A program made the translations under genes and the position numbers. Under the pieces are notes generated by a model. That model was not told the origin of the DNA and made no database searches. It saw only the letters and a list, made by a program, of their open reading frames with translations. 64,000 nt of DNA from Thermomicrobium sp. 4228-Ro (lineage in GTDB: Bacteria; Chloroflexota; Chloroflexia; Thermomicrobiales; Thermomicrobiaceae), in assembly GCF_026241205.1 (NCBI RefSeq), contig NZ_JAPFQM010000001.1:1736001-1800000 (forward strand), written 5' to 3'. Each line of letters starts with the position of its first letter. Within the stretch, counting starts at the first letter, position 1. Below, piece by piece: positions 38,204 through 50,184 of this stretch.

Positions 38204-38701
38204 ATGGATCAGCTGGGAATCTCCGGCGAAAACTTACTCGTCCAGCTCATCGCATTCCTGCTCTTTCTCGCGGTATTCTGGCGCTTCGCGCTCGGGCCGA
38301 TTACGCGCATGATCGACCAGCGACAGGAGCGGATCCGCGAGGGGTTGGAGGCGGCCGAGCGGATGAAGCGCGAACTCGCCGAGACCCAAGCCCGGAACGA
38401 GGAGATTTTGGCCGAAGCCCGGCGCGAAGCACAGCGTATCGTGGCGAGTGCGCGGGAAAGTGCCGAGCAGTTGATCGCCAAGGCGCGTGAAGAAGCTCAG
38501 CAACAGGCGCAGCAGTTGATCCAGCAAGCGCACGAAACGATCGAGGCGGAGCGACAGCGAGTCTGGGCCGAACTCCGCCGCGAGGTCGCTGACCTCGCGA
38601 TTCTCACAGCGACGCGGATTCTCCGCCAGGAGCTGGATCGCGAGCGGCATATGGCGCTGATCGAACAGGCGCTCGCCGAGCTGGACGGGGTGCGCCGGTA
38701 G
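38204..38701 (+). CDS. atpF: ATP synthase F0 subunit b
   Basis: The 165-residue protein has one N-terminal membrane helix (about 10-30, LLVQLIAFLLFLAVFWRFAL) followed by RMIDQRQERIREGLEAAERMKRELAETQARNEEILAEARREA and a long charged helix, the stator stalk. It dimerises and connects subunit a to delta and F1. ATG start; atpH begins 15 nt after the stop. Confidence 0.93.
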   Translation: MDQLGISGENLLVQLIAFLLFLAVFWRFALGPITRMIDQRQERIREGLEAAERMKRELAETQARNEEILAEARREAQRIVASARESAEQLIAKAREEAQQQAQQLIQQAHETIEAERQRVWAELRREVADLAILTATRILRQELDRERHMALIEQALAELDGVRR

Positions 38702-38716
38702 AGCGGGAGGGAGAGC

Positions 38717-39259
38717 GTGGCGGTCGCGGGAGTCGCCAAGCGATACGCCCAGGCTGCATTCGCGGTCGCGAAGGAGCACAATCAACTGGAGCACTGGGAA
38801 CAGCGGTTGCCGGCTCTGGAGGCACTCGCTTCCGAGGCGGAGGTGGAGGAGTTCATCCAGAATCCAGCGATTCCGCTCGAGGCGAAGGTGCAGCTGGTCG
38901 AGCGGCTCTTCCCCTCCGAGGAAGACCGGTTCGTCCGCAATCTCCTGATCCTGCTGCTGGAACGGGGTCGTTGGCACCAGTTGCGCGATGTCGTGGAAGC
39001 GTTTCGTCAGTTGTTGCGGGAAGCCCGTGGCGTTCTCGAAGTCGAACTGGTCACGGCGGTGCCACTGGAAGCGGCAGACGTCGATCGTCTCCGTCAGGAG
39101 CTGGAGCGACGGCTCCAGCGCCCGGTGCAGCTCCACGTCCATGTCGATCCAGAGCTGCTCGGCGGCGCTGTGCTGCGAATCGGCGATGAAGTCTTCGATG
39201 CGAGCGTGCGGACACAGCTGACAGCGTTGCGGCGGCAGTTGATCGGTGCAGCAGCCTGA
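38717..39259 (+). CDS. atpH: ATP synthase F1 subunit delta
   Basis: The 180-residue protein has a GTG start behind [42 protein letters not shown] and [32 protein letters not shown] are OSCP/delta family segments, and the C-terminus [27 protein letters not shown] is conserved. It caps F1 and links it to the b stalk. Confidence 0.93.
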   Translation: MAVAGVAKRYAQAAFAVAKEHNQLEHWEQRLPALEALASEAEVEEFIQNPAIPLEAKVQLVERLFPSEEDRFVRNLLILLLERGRWHQLRDVVEAFRQLLREARGVLEVELVTAVPLEAADVDRLRQELERRLQRPVQLHVHVDPELLGGAVLRIGDEVFDASVRTQLTALRRQLIGAAA

Positions 39260-39278
39260 GCGCGGCGAGGGAGGCAAC

Positions 39279-40814
39279 ATGTCGTCGGTGCGTCCTACCG
39301 AAATCACGGAGATCCTGAAACAGCAAATCGAGCAGTACGGCAGCCGGATGGTGGTGACCAACGTCGGCTACGTCGTGCAGGTCGGCGATGGGATCGCCAC
39401 TGTCCATGGCTTACGCGACGTGATGGCCAGCGAGCTCGTCGAGTTCGAGAACGGCGTGCTCGGGATGGCGTTCAACCTGCAGGAAGACTCGGTCGGCGTG
39501 ATCATTCTCGGTGACTATACGGGAATCGAGGAGGGTGACGAGGTCCGGGCGACGGGTCGGATCGCCTCGGTACCGGTTGGACCGGAGCTGGTCGGGCGTG
39601 TCGTCAATGCGCTCGGTGAGCCGATCGACGGAAAGGGACCGATCAAGACCGAAAAGTTCCGACCGATCGAGCGGATCGCGCCGGGCGTGGTGATGCGTCA
39701 GGACGTCGATACCGCCCTGCAGACCGGTATCAAGGCGATCGACGCGATGATCCCGATCGGTCGTGGACAGCGCGAATTGATCATCGGTGACCGCCAGACC
39801 GGGAAGACAGCGATCGCGATCGATACCATCATCAACCAGAAGGGGAAGGGCGTCATCTGCATCTATGTCGCGATCGGGCAGAAGCGTGCGCAGGTTGCGC
39901 AGACGGTCGCGACGCTGGAGCGCTACGGTGCAATGGAGCACACGATCGTCGTGGCAGCGACCGCGTCCGACCCTGCAGCGCTCCAGTACATCGCGCCCTA
40001 TGCCGGGTGCGCGATGGGTGAGGAGATCATGGAGAGCGGTGGGCATGCGCTCATCGTGTACGACGACCTCTCGAAGCACGCCTGGGCGTACCGCCAGGTC
40101 TCCCTCCTCATGCGCCGCCCGCCCGGACGCGAGGCATACCCAGGTGACATCTTTTACCTGCATTCCCGGTTGCTCGAGCGCGCTGCACGCCTGCGCGACG
40201 ACCTCGGTGGCGGGACCCTGACGGCCTTGCCGATCGTCGAGACACAGGCGAACGACGTGTCGGCGTACATTCCGACGAACGTGATTTCGATCACGGACGG
40301 TCAGATCTACCTGGAGCCGGATCTCTTCTACGCTGGTATCCGACCAGCGATCAACGTCGGTCTCTCGGTGTCGCGAGTCGGCGGTGCGGCACAGATTCGC
40401 GCCATGCGGCAAGTTGCTGGTCGGCTGCGGCTCGAACTGGCGCAGTTCCGTGAGCTGGCTGCGTTCGCGCAGTTCGCGGCCGAACTCGATCCGGCGACGA
40501 AGCGACAGATCGACCGGGGCTTGCGGTTGACCGAGGTGCTCAAGCAGCCGCAGTACCAGCCGATGCCGGTCGAGGAACAGGTTGCCATCATTTGGGTGGC
40601 GACGAACGGGTATCTGGACGACGTGCTGGTCGAGCACGTGCGCGAGTTCGAGAAGCAGTACTTGGAATACCTGCGGACGAGTCACCCCGAGATCTTGCAG
40701 CGTATCGCGACCGAGAAGGAACTCAAGGACGATCTCATCCAGCAACTCCATGAGGTGGTTCGTGCCTTCAAGTCGAGCATCTGGGCCCCGCCGCAGGAGC
40801 GGGTGATCGTCTAG
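39279..40814 (+). CDS. atpA: ATP synthase F1 subunit alpha
   Basis: The 511-residue non-catalytic nucleotide-binding subunit starts at ATG behind CGAGGGAGG. The P-loop is GDRQTGKTA, preceded by [60 protein letters not shown] is diagnostic. The C-terminal helical domain is standard length. It forms the alpha3beta3 hexamer with AtpD. Confidence 0.97.
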   Translation: MSSVRPTEITEILKQQIEQYGSRMVVTNVGYVVQVGDGIATVHGLRDVMASELVEFENGVLGMAFNLQEDSVGVIILGDYTGIEEGDEVRATGRIASVPVGPELVGRVVNALGEPIDGKGPIKTEKFRPIERIAPGVVMRQDVDTALQTGIKAIDAMIPIGRGQRELIIGDRQTGKTAIAIDTIINQKGKGVICIYVAIGQKRAQVAQTVATLERYGAMEHTIVVAATASDPAALQYIAPYAGCAMGEEIMESGGHALIVYDDLSKHAWAYRQVSLLMRRPPGREAYPGDIFYLHSRLLERAARLRDDLGGGTLTALPIVETQANDVSAYIPTNVISITDGQIYLEPDLFYAGIRPAINVGLSVSRVGGAAQIRAMRQVAGRLRLELAQFRELAAFAQFAAELDPATKRQIDRGLRLTEVLKQPQYQPMPVEEQVAIIWVATNGYLDDVLVEHVREFEKQYLEYLRTSHPEILQRIATEKELKDDLIQQLHEVVRAFKSSIWAPPQERVIV

Positions 40815-40838
40815 CGCCTCGAAAGGGGGCTCGCAACT

Positions 40839-43173
<2,335 letters not shown>

Positions 43174-43187
43174 GCGAGGGGTAGAGG

Positions 43188-43643
43188 ATGGCGGGGAAGC
43201 TCCACGTGGAAGTCGTGACCGCCGAACGGCTCGTGTACGCCGTTGACGATGCCGACATGGTGATCGCACCGGGAGCCGAAGGGGTGTTGGGAATCCTGCC
43301 ACGGCATGCCCCGCTCATTTCGCTCCTCGGGATGGGCGAGATGCGGGTGAAGCGAGGGCGCGAGGAGGACGTGTTGACGATCTTCGGCGGCTTCATCGAG
43401 GTCGCTAACAACGTCGTCCGTGTCCTCGCTGACGTATCGGAGCGTGCCGAGGAGATCGACCTCGCACGGGCGGAGGAGGCGAGACAGCGTGCGCTCGCGC
43501 GACTGCGCGAGCGGCGGGCGGATATCGACCGGCAACGTGCGGAAATGGCGCTCCGGCGCTCGACGGTACGGATCGCCGTCGCACGGAAGCGACGGGCACG
43601 GCCGGCGCCAGGTGGGCCGCCGCTTGCGGAAGCTGAGGTGTAA
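43188..43643 (+). CDS. atpC: ATP synthase F1 subunit epsilon
   Basis: The 151-residue protein has the N-terminal beta-sandwich (GKLHVEVVTAERLVYAVDDADMVIAPGAEGVLGILPRHAPLISLLGMGEMRV) and a C-terminal helical hairpin (RAEEIDLARAEEARQRALARLRERRADIDRQRAEMALRRSTVRIAVARKRRA) that can insert into the hexamer to inhibit hydrolysis. The basic tail is a little longer than usual. It ends the atp set 10 nt before murA. Confidence 0.94.
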   Translation: MAGKLHVEVVTAERLVYAVDDADMVIAPGAEGVLGILPRHAPLISLLGMGEMRVKRGREEDVLTIFGGFIEVANNVVRVLADVSERAEEIDLARAEEARQRALARLRERRADIDRQRAEMALRRSTVRIAVARKRRARPAPGGPPLAEAEV

Positions 43644-43653
43644 CGGGGGGACT

Positions 43654-44928
43654 ATGGCGGTCATCGCCGCGACTGAGCGCATCGTCACACGAGGGGGGCG
43701 ATCGCTCTACGGACGCGTCGCTATCGGCGGTGCCAAGAACGCAGCCTTGCCGGCGATGGCCGCTGCGCTCCTCACCGAAGAGGAATGTGTCCTGGAGAAC
43801 GTCCCGCTCCTCGAGGACGTCTTCGTGATGGCCGAACTCCTTCGGGCGCTCGGCGCCGAGGTCGATCTCGACGCCGAGCGCCATCGCGTTCGAATCCGAG
43901 CTGCCGAGATCCACTCCTACGAGCCGCCGCCGGAACTCGTCGCGCGGATGCGTGCGTCCTTTCTCGTCACGGGACCGTTGCTGGCTCGCTTCGGTCAGGC
44001 GCGTTCCGTGCCACCTGGTGGCTGCCAACTCGGAACGCGGCCGGTCGACGTCGACCTGCGGGGATTCCGGAAACTGGGCGCCCAGGTGGCGGTCGTCGAC
44101 GATGCGTTCGTGCTGACGGCAGGGCGTCTGCGTGGGTGCGATATCTACATGGACTATCCGAGCCACACCGGTACGGAAAACCTGCTGATGGCCGCGACGC
44201 TCGCCCAAGGGAGAACGACGATCATCAATGCCTCAGCTGAACCGGAAATCGTCAATCTCGGCGAGATCCTGATGGATATGGGAGCCCGTATCAGTGGGCT
44301 CGGTACCTCGCGCATCGTCATCCAGGGGGTCGACCGCTTGCGTGGGTACCGGGCATCGGTGCTCCCTGACCGGCTGGAAGCAGGTACGCTGGCCATCGCG
44401 GCAGCGATCACACATGGTGAAGTGATTCTCGATCATGTCCGGGAGCCTGATATGGCTCCGCTGACGCACAAATTGCGCGAAGCTGGGGCCGAGGTGTGGT
44501 GGAGCGAGACGTCGATGCTCGTGCGTGCGCCTGGCCCGCTGCAGGCAACGGAGATCCAGGCACTTCCCTTCCCGGGGTTCCCCACCGATCTCCAGGCTGC
44601 GTTCGCGGTGTTGATGACGCAGGCGCACGGGCGCAGCCGTATCTTCGAGCGTGTTTTCAATGACCGCCTGCGCTATACGAGCGAGTTGCAGAAGATGGGT
44701 GCAGCGATCGAGTTGGTCGACCGTCAGCAGGCGCTGATCGATGGCCCGACGCCGCTACGAGGAGCACAGGTTCGCGCGCTCGACATTCGCAGCGGTGCGT
44801 GTCTCGTTCTGGCCGGACTCGTCGCGGAAGGTGAGACGGTCATCATCGATGCGCACCACTTACGGCGCGGCTACGAAGACCTCGTCGGTAAGCTGGCTCA
44901 CCTCGGTGCTGACATCCAGTACGCCTGA
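43654..44928 (+). CDS. murA: UDP-N-acetylglucosamine 1-carboxyvinyltransferase (MurA)
   Basis: This enzyme transfers enolpyruvate from PEP to UDP-GlcNAc, the first committed step of peptidoglycan synthesis. The 424-residue protein starts at ATG 43654. GGAKNAALP holds Lys28 and Asn29 of the active site, and the PEP-binding loop reads VPPGGCQLGTRPVD with catalytic Cys124, so fosfomycin sensitivity is expected from family knowledge. FPTDLQAAFAVLMTQAHG is the third signature. Placement directly after atpC, with a 10-nt gap, suggests read-through from the atp operon. Confidence 0.96.
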   Translation: MAVIAATERIVTRGGRSLYGRVAIGGAKNAALPAMAAALLTEEECVLENVPLLEDVFVMAELLRALGAEVDLDAERHRVRIRAAEIHSYEPPPELVARMRASFLVTGPLLARFGQARSVPPGGCQLGTRPVDVDLRGFRKLGAQVAVVDDAFVLTAGRLRGCDIYMDYPSHTGTENLLMAATLAQGRTTIINASAEPEIVNLGEILMDMGARISGLGTSRIVIQGVDRLRGYRASVLPDRLEAGTLAIAAAITHGEVILDHVREPDMAPLTHKLREAGAEVWWSETSMLVRAPGPLQATEIQALPFPGFPTDLQAAFAVLMTQAHGRSRIFERVFNDRLRYTSELQKMGAAIELVDRQQALIDGPTPLRGAQVRALDIRSGACLVLAGLVAEGETVIIDAHHLRRGYEDLVGKLAHLGADIQYA

Positions 44929-44967
44929 GACGGCGCTGTTACCGAGCGCGATCGAGGAGTAGCCACG

Positions 44968-45579
44968 ATGACGACCCCATCGTCCTCAGTTTGGCGTGCC
45001 CGCCTTCCGGCCTTGATCGTCGCGATTCTCGTCTTCGGCTTTCTCGGACTGGTCGCTTATGCGACCCAAAGCTCGCGCGGCTCGAGCGAGCTTGGGATCG
45101 GTGGACGCATCAACACGAGCGGTGCGTTGGTCCGCTTCTCCGACCGTATGGCTCCGGATTTCTCCTTACCATCGCTACGCGATGACACCACGGTTCGTCT
45201 TGCTGCCTTTCGTGGTAAGGTCGTCATCCTGAATTTCTGGGGCTCCTGGTGTCCTCCCTGCCGAGACGAAGCACCGATTCTCCGTGCGTTCGCGCAGGAA
45301 TACGCGGCAAGCGATGTGGTTCTCCTCGGGGTCGACGTATGGGAACAAGACTGGAATGACGGGCGGGCCTTCTTAGATCAGTTCGGCATCGACTATCCGA
45401 ACGTCTATGATGCGCGAGGAACGGTGACCATCGACTACGGCGTATCGGGCGTGCCGGAGACCTTCGTGATCGATCGCCAAGGTCGGCTCTTGGGGAAGTA
45501 CACCGGGCCGGTCAAGTCGGTAGAACACCTGGCGCAGCTCGTCACCGAACTCGGGGCTGCGTCGTTGACCACGCCATAG
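44968..45579 (+). CDS. TlpA/ResA-type membrane-anchored thiol-disulfide oxidoreductase
   Basis: The 203-residue protein has an N-terminal anchor (about 13-33) and a thioredoxin fold outside the membrane: APDFSLPSLRDDTTVRLAAFRGKVVILNFWGSWCPPCRDEAP with redox Cys95 and Cys98, and GVSGVPETFVID with the cis-Pro. It heads the ccm cluster, so the likely task is to reduce apocytochrome CXXCH thiols before heme attachment, the ResA/CcmG role. Confidence 0.9.
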   Translation: MTTPSSSVWRARLPALIVAILVFGFLGLVAYATQSSRGSSELGIGGRINTSGALVRFSDRMAPDFSLPSLRDDTTVRLAAFRGKVVILNFWGSWCPPCRDEAPILRAFAQEYAASDVVLLGVDVWEQDWNDGRAFLDQFGIDYPNVYDARGTVTIDYGVSGVPETFVIDRQGRLLGKYTGPVKSVEHLAQLVTELGAASLTTP

Positions 45580-45588
45580 GGAATTCGG

Positions 45589-46068
45589 GTGGAAGCGATC
45601 GACGTCGGTGCAGTCATTCGCATTCTCTTGCGCCTCATCCACGCCGTCTCAGCTGCTGTCTGGCTCGGTGCGGGGGCGTATCTCGTTTTTGCACTGCTGC
45701 CGCTCCGCCGGAACTCCTCGGCACTCGGAGATATCCTGCGCGCGAGCCAACGACAGTTCCGTCGCTGGTGGGTCGCCTCGAGTGCGCTTCTCCTCGGATC
45801 GGGAGTCGCATTGATGTTCGACCGGCTGGCTGACGGCCGGGGTACGGCTGTGTATGTCGGCTTGCTCATCGTCAAAGTGGGAGCCGGCCTCGTGGCGCTC
45901 GCGGCGAGCGGAGGGCTCCTCCCGCGGCCTGCAGTTGGTCGGAGCGACCTACCGTCTGGATTTCGACTTTCTGGCCGCGTAGTTCTGGTCCTCGGGGCCG
46001 TGGCTTACCTTCTCGGTGTACTCTTATCGGTGATCTACCCGCCGGACCCGACGGCGGGCTGGCGGTAA
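45589..46068 (+). CDS. four-helix membrane protein of the ccm cluster, CopD-like
   Basis: The 159-residue protein with GTG start has four membrane segments (about 9-30, 55-75, 85-108, 128-150). RLIHAVSAAVWLGAGAYLVF places a His in the first helix, as in CopD-type or heme-binding small membrane proteins. I do not recognise a precise family. It lies 9 nt after the thioredoxin-like gene and 29 nt before ccmE, so a role in heme or redox handling is likely but unproven. Confidence 0.65.
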   Translation: MEAIDVGAVIRILLRLIHAVSAAVWLGAGAYLVFALLPLRRNSSALGDILRASQRQFRRWWVASSALLLGSGVALMFDRLADGRGTAVYVGLLIVKVGAGLVALAASGGLLPRPAVGRSDLPSGFRLSGRVVLVLGAVAYLLGVLLSVIYPPDPTAGWR

Positions 46069-46097
46069 CGTGCGGGACACAGGGATTGGAGGCGCTC

Positions 46098-46544
46098 ATG
46101 TCCAGCACAGTCGCGGCGACGCAGGCGGTGCGCCGAGTACGAATGGATGTGCGTGTACTCGGTATCGCGCTCGTGATTGCGGCAGCGGTCGGTTACCTCG
46201 TGTACACGGGCCTCCAGGGAACCGCAGCATCGTATTTCGTCACCGTGAGCGAGCTCCAGGCGCGGGCAGCCGATGTGAACGGTCAGCGCGTCCGAGTCGG
46301 TGGCGAGGTGGTACCAGGAAGCATCACGCAGGGTGGGCCTGGTGAGCCGATCCATTTCCGTATTTCGGACGGGACGACCGAGCTGGAAGTGACCTACGCG
46401 GGAGTGCTGCCCGACATCTTCACCGACGGCCGCTACGTGATCGTCGAGGGTCTCTTCCGGGCTGGCCAGCCCATGCAAGCTGACAGCGTCATGACGCAAT
46501 GTCCGTCGCGCTTCGAGGCGACCCCCCAGGCAGCCGCGGGTTGA
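46098..46544 (+). CDS. ccmE: cytochrome c maturation heme chaperone CcmE, Cys-type
   Basis: The 148-residue protein starts at ATG behind GATTGGAGG. One membrane anchor (about 20-38) is followed by an OB-fold: YFVTVSELQARAADVNGQRVRVGGEVVPGSI ... IHFRISDGTTELEVTYAGVLPDIF ... VIVEGLF. The heme-binding segment, HxxxY in E. coli, reads CPSRF (Cys135, Phe139). Cys-type CcmE proteins with CxxxY are known from archaea and Desulfovibrio; here the Tyr position is Phe. It accepts heme from the CcmABCD complex and passes it to CcmF/H. Confidence 0.9.
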   Translation: MSSTVAATQAVRRVRMDVRVLGIALVIAAAVGYLVYTGLQGTAASYFVTVSELQARAADVNGQRVRVGGEVVPGSITQGGPGEPIHFRISDGTTELEVTYAGVLPDIFTDGRYVIVEGLFRAGQPMQADSVMTQCPSRFEATPQAAAG

Positions 46545-46560
46545 GCCGGGTAGGTGAGCG

Positions 46561-48546
46561 ATGGCGCAGCTCGGTTCCGGAGCGCTGATTCTCGCTTTGA
46601 TCCTTTCGCTCTACGGCATCGTGGCCAGCCTGCTGGGTGCACGGCGGCGTTTTTCGGAATTGCTCGAGAGCGGGTTCCGGGCGACCTACGGGGTCGCTGC
46701 TCTCGTCACGCTGGCCGTCTTCGCGCTCGTCATGTCGTTCGTGCGCCATGATTTCCGTCTCGCCTACGTGGCTGCACGCTCGAGCCGCGACATGCCGCTC
46801 CATTACGTGATCGCCGCCTTCTACGGTGGACAAGAGGGAAGTCTCCTCTACTGGACGATGATCGCGAGCGTCCTGGGAGCACTCGCCCTATACCTGCATC
46901 GTCATTCAGATCGGCAGCTGGTGCCGTACATGAATGCCACCTTGCTCTCGATTCTCACGTTCCTTCTGCTTGTGCTGACCGTGGTAGCGAGTCCGTTTCG
47001 GTTGCTACCGGTTACTCCTCCTGATGGAGCAGGACTCAACCCGCTCCTGCGCGATCCGGGCATGGTGGCGCACCCGCCGTTTCTGCTCGCTGGATACGCC
47101 AGTTTCAGCGTGCCGTTCGCGTTCGGCATGGCGGCTCTGCTGACCGGGCGGCTGGGGTCTGACTGGCTTCGTGCGATCCGGCGCTGGACGCTGCTCTCCT
47201 GGGCCATTTTGGGTATGGGGCTCCTGATCGGAGCGTGGTGGGCCTACCATGTGCTCGGATGGGGTGGCTACTGGGGTTGGGATCCGGTCGAGAATCTCGC
47301 ATTGCTGCCCTGGCTGACCGGTACAGCGTTCCTCCACTCGATCATCGTGCAGGAACGGCGCGGCATGCTGAAAGTTTGGAACCTGGCCTTGCTCCTGGCA
47401 ACATTCGCGCTGAGCGTGTACGGCACGTTCATCGTCCGGAGCGGTATCTTGTCCTCCGTCCACTCGTTCGCGACCTCGGATATCGGTCATTGGTTTCTCG
47501 TGTATCTCGCGCTGGTGCTCGTCTTCGGGGTCGGTCTCCTCCTCTACCGGCTGCCCGGGCTGCAGAGCGAGCGGCGAATCGAGTCGATCTCGTCTCGGGA
47601 GGCCGGGTTCCTGTTCAACAACCTGCTCCTCACCGCGATCGCGTTCGCCGTCTTCTGGGGGACGAACTTCGTGCTCTTCAGTGAACTCTTCTGGGAAACG
47701 CGCATTTCGGTCGGGCCTCCGTTCTACAACCGAGTCGTCGGCCCACTGTTGCTCGTTCTGCTCGTGCTTATGGCAGTCGGCCCGGTGCTTTCCTGGCGAC
47801 GCACGGAGCTTCCGCTCTTCATTCGCAACGTCCGCTGGCCGCTCGCTGGTGCGATCGTCGTGACGATCGTCGGGCTCATCGTCTGGGAGCGGGCATGGGC
47901 TGCGTTCGCGTTCGGTGTCGTCACTGCAGCGACGCTGGTCACGCTCCAGGAGTTCTGGCGAGGGATCGCAGCGCGTCGCAGAATGACGCGAGAACATGCC
48001 GTGCTCGCTGCCTGGCGCTTGATCCAACGGAACAACCGTCGCTACGGCGGCTATGTCGTGCATCTCGCGGTACTCTTGATCGCCGTCGGTGTGATCGCAT
48101 CCAACGCATTCCAGGTCGAGCGACAGTTCGTTCTCCGCCCCGGCGAGCAGGGACAGATCGGCCCGTATACGGTCGTCTACCGTGGGCTGGATGACCGTCG
48201 TACGGCTGATGCGGAGATCGTTTCTGCGATCGTCGATGTCTATCGTGGCGATCGCTTCGCCGGAACAGTGGAATCGCACCGGTACTTCTACCGCAACTAC
48301 GAGAATCAGCCGACCGCCCGCATGGGGATCATGCTCGTGGGTAAGGACGACATCTATGTGGTGCTCGATCGGTGGGAGGACGACGGCACCGCGAGCCTGC
48401 GGGTCTATATCAATCCGCTCGTGATCTGGATCTGGATCGGGGCCGCGATTTTCCTGCTCGGCACGTTGACACTCTTCTGGCCGCAACCGGTTCCGGCGAC
48501 GGTGCGCGTGCCGCAGACCGTACCGGGAGTCGTGAGCGAGGCGTGA
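46561..48546 (+). CDS. ccmF: cytochrome c heme lyase subunit CcmF
   Basis: The 661-residue polytopic protein is of CcmF length with 13-15 membrane segments. It contains the tryptophan-rich WWD motif GWGGYWGWDPVENLALLPWL, the conserved GSLLYWTM and HPPFLLAGY segments, and a large soluble loop near the C-terminus (about 500-625) before the last helix. It transfers heme from CcmE to reduced apocytochrome together with CcmH. 16 nt after ccmE. Confidence 0.95.
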   Translation: MAQLGSGALILALILSLYGIVASLLGARRRFSELLESGFRATYGVAALVTLAVFALVMSFVRHDFRLAYVAARSSRDMPLHYVIAAFYGGQEGSLLYWTMIASVLGALALYLHRHSDRQLVPYMNATLLSILTFLLLVLTVVASPFRLLPVTPPDGAGLNPLLRDPGMVAHPPFLLAGYASFSVPFAFGMAALLTGRLGSDWLRAIRRWTLLSWAILGMGLLIGAWWAYHVLGWGGYWGWDPVENLALLPWLTGTAFLHSIIVQERRGMLKVWNLALLLATFALSVYGTFIVRSGILSSVHSFATSDIGHWFLVYLALVLVFGVGLLLYRLPGLQSERRIESISSREAGFLFNNLLLTAIAFAVFWGTNFVLFSELFWETRISVGPPFYNRVVGPLLLVLLVLMAVGPVLSWRRTELPLFIRNVRWPLAGAIVVTIVGLIVWERAWAAFAFGVVTAATLVTLQEFWRGIAARRRMTREHAVLAAWRLIQRNNRRYGGYVVHLAVLLIAVGVIASNAFQVERQFVLRPGEQGQIGPYTVVYRGLDDRRTADAEIVSAIVDVYRGDRFAGTVESHRYFYRNYENQPTARMGIMLVGKDDIYVVLDRWEDDGTASLRVYINPLVIWIWIGAAIFLLGTLTLFWPQPVPATVRVPQTVPGVVSEA

Positions 48547-48549
48547 GCG

Positions 48550-49065
48550 ATGGCTCGTCGGAGTTCGAGACTGGACATGCCTCAGAGCTCGTTGATCCGG
48601 ACGATACGGGTCGTCTTGACCGTATTGGTGCTCGGCGCGCTGCTCGTCCTACCGATTCGACACGTGACAGCCGAAGAGGCACTTTCACCCGAAGCGTTGG
48701 AGATCGCGAATCAACTCAATTGTCCGGTGTGTCAGGGGCAGAGCGTGCGGGACTCCAACTCCGAGCTGGCTCGTCAGATGCGTCAGCTCATCCAACAGAA
48801 GCTCGATCAGGGTGAGTCGCGCGAGCAAATCCTGCAGTACTTCGTCGATCGATACGGCGTCGGGATCTTGCGGGAACCACCGCACGAAGGTTTCTTGTGG
48901 CTCCTCTGGTGGGGACCAGTTGTCGGGCTCGCTGTCGGCATCATCATCGTCGTCCTCTATCTTCGCCATCGTGGTGCGAGTGCCGACACACTGGTCGACG
49001 AGGTATCGCCTGAGACGCTCGCCCAGATCGAGCACTGGCTCGGTGCAGAAGGGGAGGCACGTTGA
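48550..49065 (+). CDS. ccmH: cytochrome c maturation protein CcmH
   Basis: The 171-residue protein has a signal/anchor (about 20-40), the redox motif LNCPVCQGQSVRDS (Cys58, Cys61), the three-helix domain NSELARQMRQLIQQKLDQGESREQILQYFVDRYGVGIL, and a C-terminal membrane helix (about 117-140). It reduces or holds the CXXCH thiols of apocytochrome c in the heme lyase. The stop overlaps the next start by one base. Confidence 0.95.
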   Translation: MARRSSRLDMPQSSLIRTIRVVLTVLVLGALLVLPIRHVTAEEALSPEALEIANQLNCPVCQGQSVRDSNSELARQMRQLIQQKLDQGESREQILQYFVDRYGVGILREPPHEGFLWLLWWGPVVGLAVGIIIVVLYLRHRGASADTLVDEVSPETLAQIEHWLGAEGEAR

Positions 49066-49448
49066 TGCTCTGGGGCACGCTCGTCCTGCTCGTGGTCGCG
49101 GTCGCCATCGTCGCGTTCGTCCTGCAACCGTTGTGGATCGCGCACCGAAGACCCTCCGCGATCGCTCCTTGGCCTGCTGTCCTGTTGGATCTCTTTGCCG
49201 AACGCGACGTGATTCTCGCGGCGCTCCGGGATCTCCAACTGGACTACGAGACTGGTAAGGTGTCCGGTGACGAGTACCGGAAGATGCGCGCCTCGCTGCT
49301 GGCTGAAGCTGCACGAGTCTTGCGCGCCATCGAGGACGTGAATCGTGAGGTCGAGGCCAGTATCGAGGTTGAGATCGCGCATCTTCGCGAACTCGCCAGG
49401 CAGGTCGATTCGACGACATCGACATCAGCTGCTGGTGCACTCTCATGA
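49065..49448 (+). CDS. CcmI-like c-type cytochrome biogenesis protein (short)
   Basis: The 127-residue protein starts at the ATG overlapping the ccmH stop (TGATG). One N-terminal helix (about 2-22) is followed by a cytoplasmic coiled region containing LRDLQLDYETGKVSGDEYRKMRASLLAEA, the segment shared by CcmI N-terminal domains. The TPR apocytochrome-binding half of proteobacterial CcmI is absent. Likely a scaffold of the heme lyase. Confidence 0.75.
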   Translation: MLWGTLVLLVVAVAIVAFVLQPLWIAHRRPSAIAPWPAVLLDLFAERDVILAALRDLQLDYETGKVSGDEYRKMRASLLAEAARVLRAIEDVNREVEASIEVEIAHLRELARQVDSTTSTSAAGALS

Positions 49449-50182
49449 CGCATCCGACTGCGCTCATCGGGCGTGACGAACCGGTTCTCGCCGTGGAAGG
49501 ACTGACGAAGCGGTACGGCTGGAAAACGGCACTGACTGGAGTAGGTTTTTCGGTCTTTCCCGGCGAGTGCCTGTTGATCGTCGGCCCGAATGGCGCTGGG
49601 AAGACGACGCTCCTCCGGATTCTGGCTGGACTCACGCGCCCCACCAGTGGTGCGATCTCGTGGTTCGGTCAGCAGCACTCCAGCGTACCGCTCGCAGTCC
49701 GAGCGCGCCTCGGTGTGGTCATGCACCGGACGATGCTCGATCCCGATCTGACGGTCGCGGAGAATCTCCGGTACTACGCTCGGCTGTATCGGGTGGCGGA
49801 TGTCGATACTCGGATCCGCGAGGTCGCTGAGCTGGTGGGCGTCGCGGAACGACTGCAGGAGCGGGTGCGTCAGCTCTCGCGCGGGTTCCAGCAGCGAGTC
49901 GCGCTGGCGCGGGCGGTGTTGCACAAGCCTGCCGTCCTGCTGCTCGATGAACCGGATACTGGACTCGATCGTGCGAGTCGTGCACGTCTCCGGACACTGC
50001 TCAGCCAGCATCGGCAGACGGGTGGAGCGGTGCTGCTGACGACGCACGCGCACGAGTTCGGCATGGAGGTCGCAACGCGAGCGCTTTATTTGGATCGTGG
50101 TCAGGTTGTCTGGGAGGCGACGGGGGTCGAGCAGGTACGCGAGAAGCTGGCAGGGACGGTCGTTCCTCTGATGTCGGTTTAG
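49445..50182 (+). CDS. ccmA: heme exporter ATP-binding protein CcmA
   Basis: The 245-residue ABC ATPase has Walker A GPNGAGKTT, signature LSRGFQQRVALARA and Walker B VLLLDEPDTGLD. The ATG overlaps the preceding stop by four bases. With CcmB and CcmC it drives release of holo-CcmE from the membrane complex. Confidence 0.94.
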   Translation: MTHPTALIGRDEPVLAVEGLTKRYGWKTALTGVGFSVFPGECLLIVGPNGAGKTTLLRILAGLTRPTSGAISWFGQQHSSVPLAVRARLGVVMHRTMLDPDLTVAENLRYYARLYRVADVDTRIREVAELVGVAERLQERVRQLSRGFQQRVALARAVLHKPAVLLLDEPDTGLDRASRARLRTLLSQHRQTGGAVLLTTHAHEFGMEVATRALYLDRGQVVWEATGVEQVREKLAGTVVPLMSV

Positions 50183-50184
50183 CG

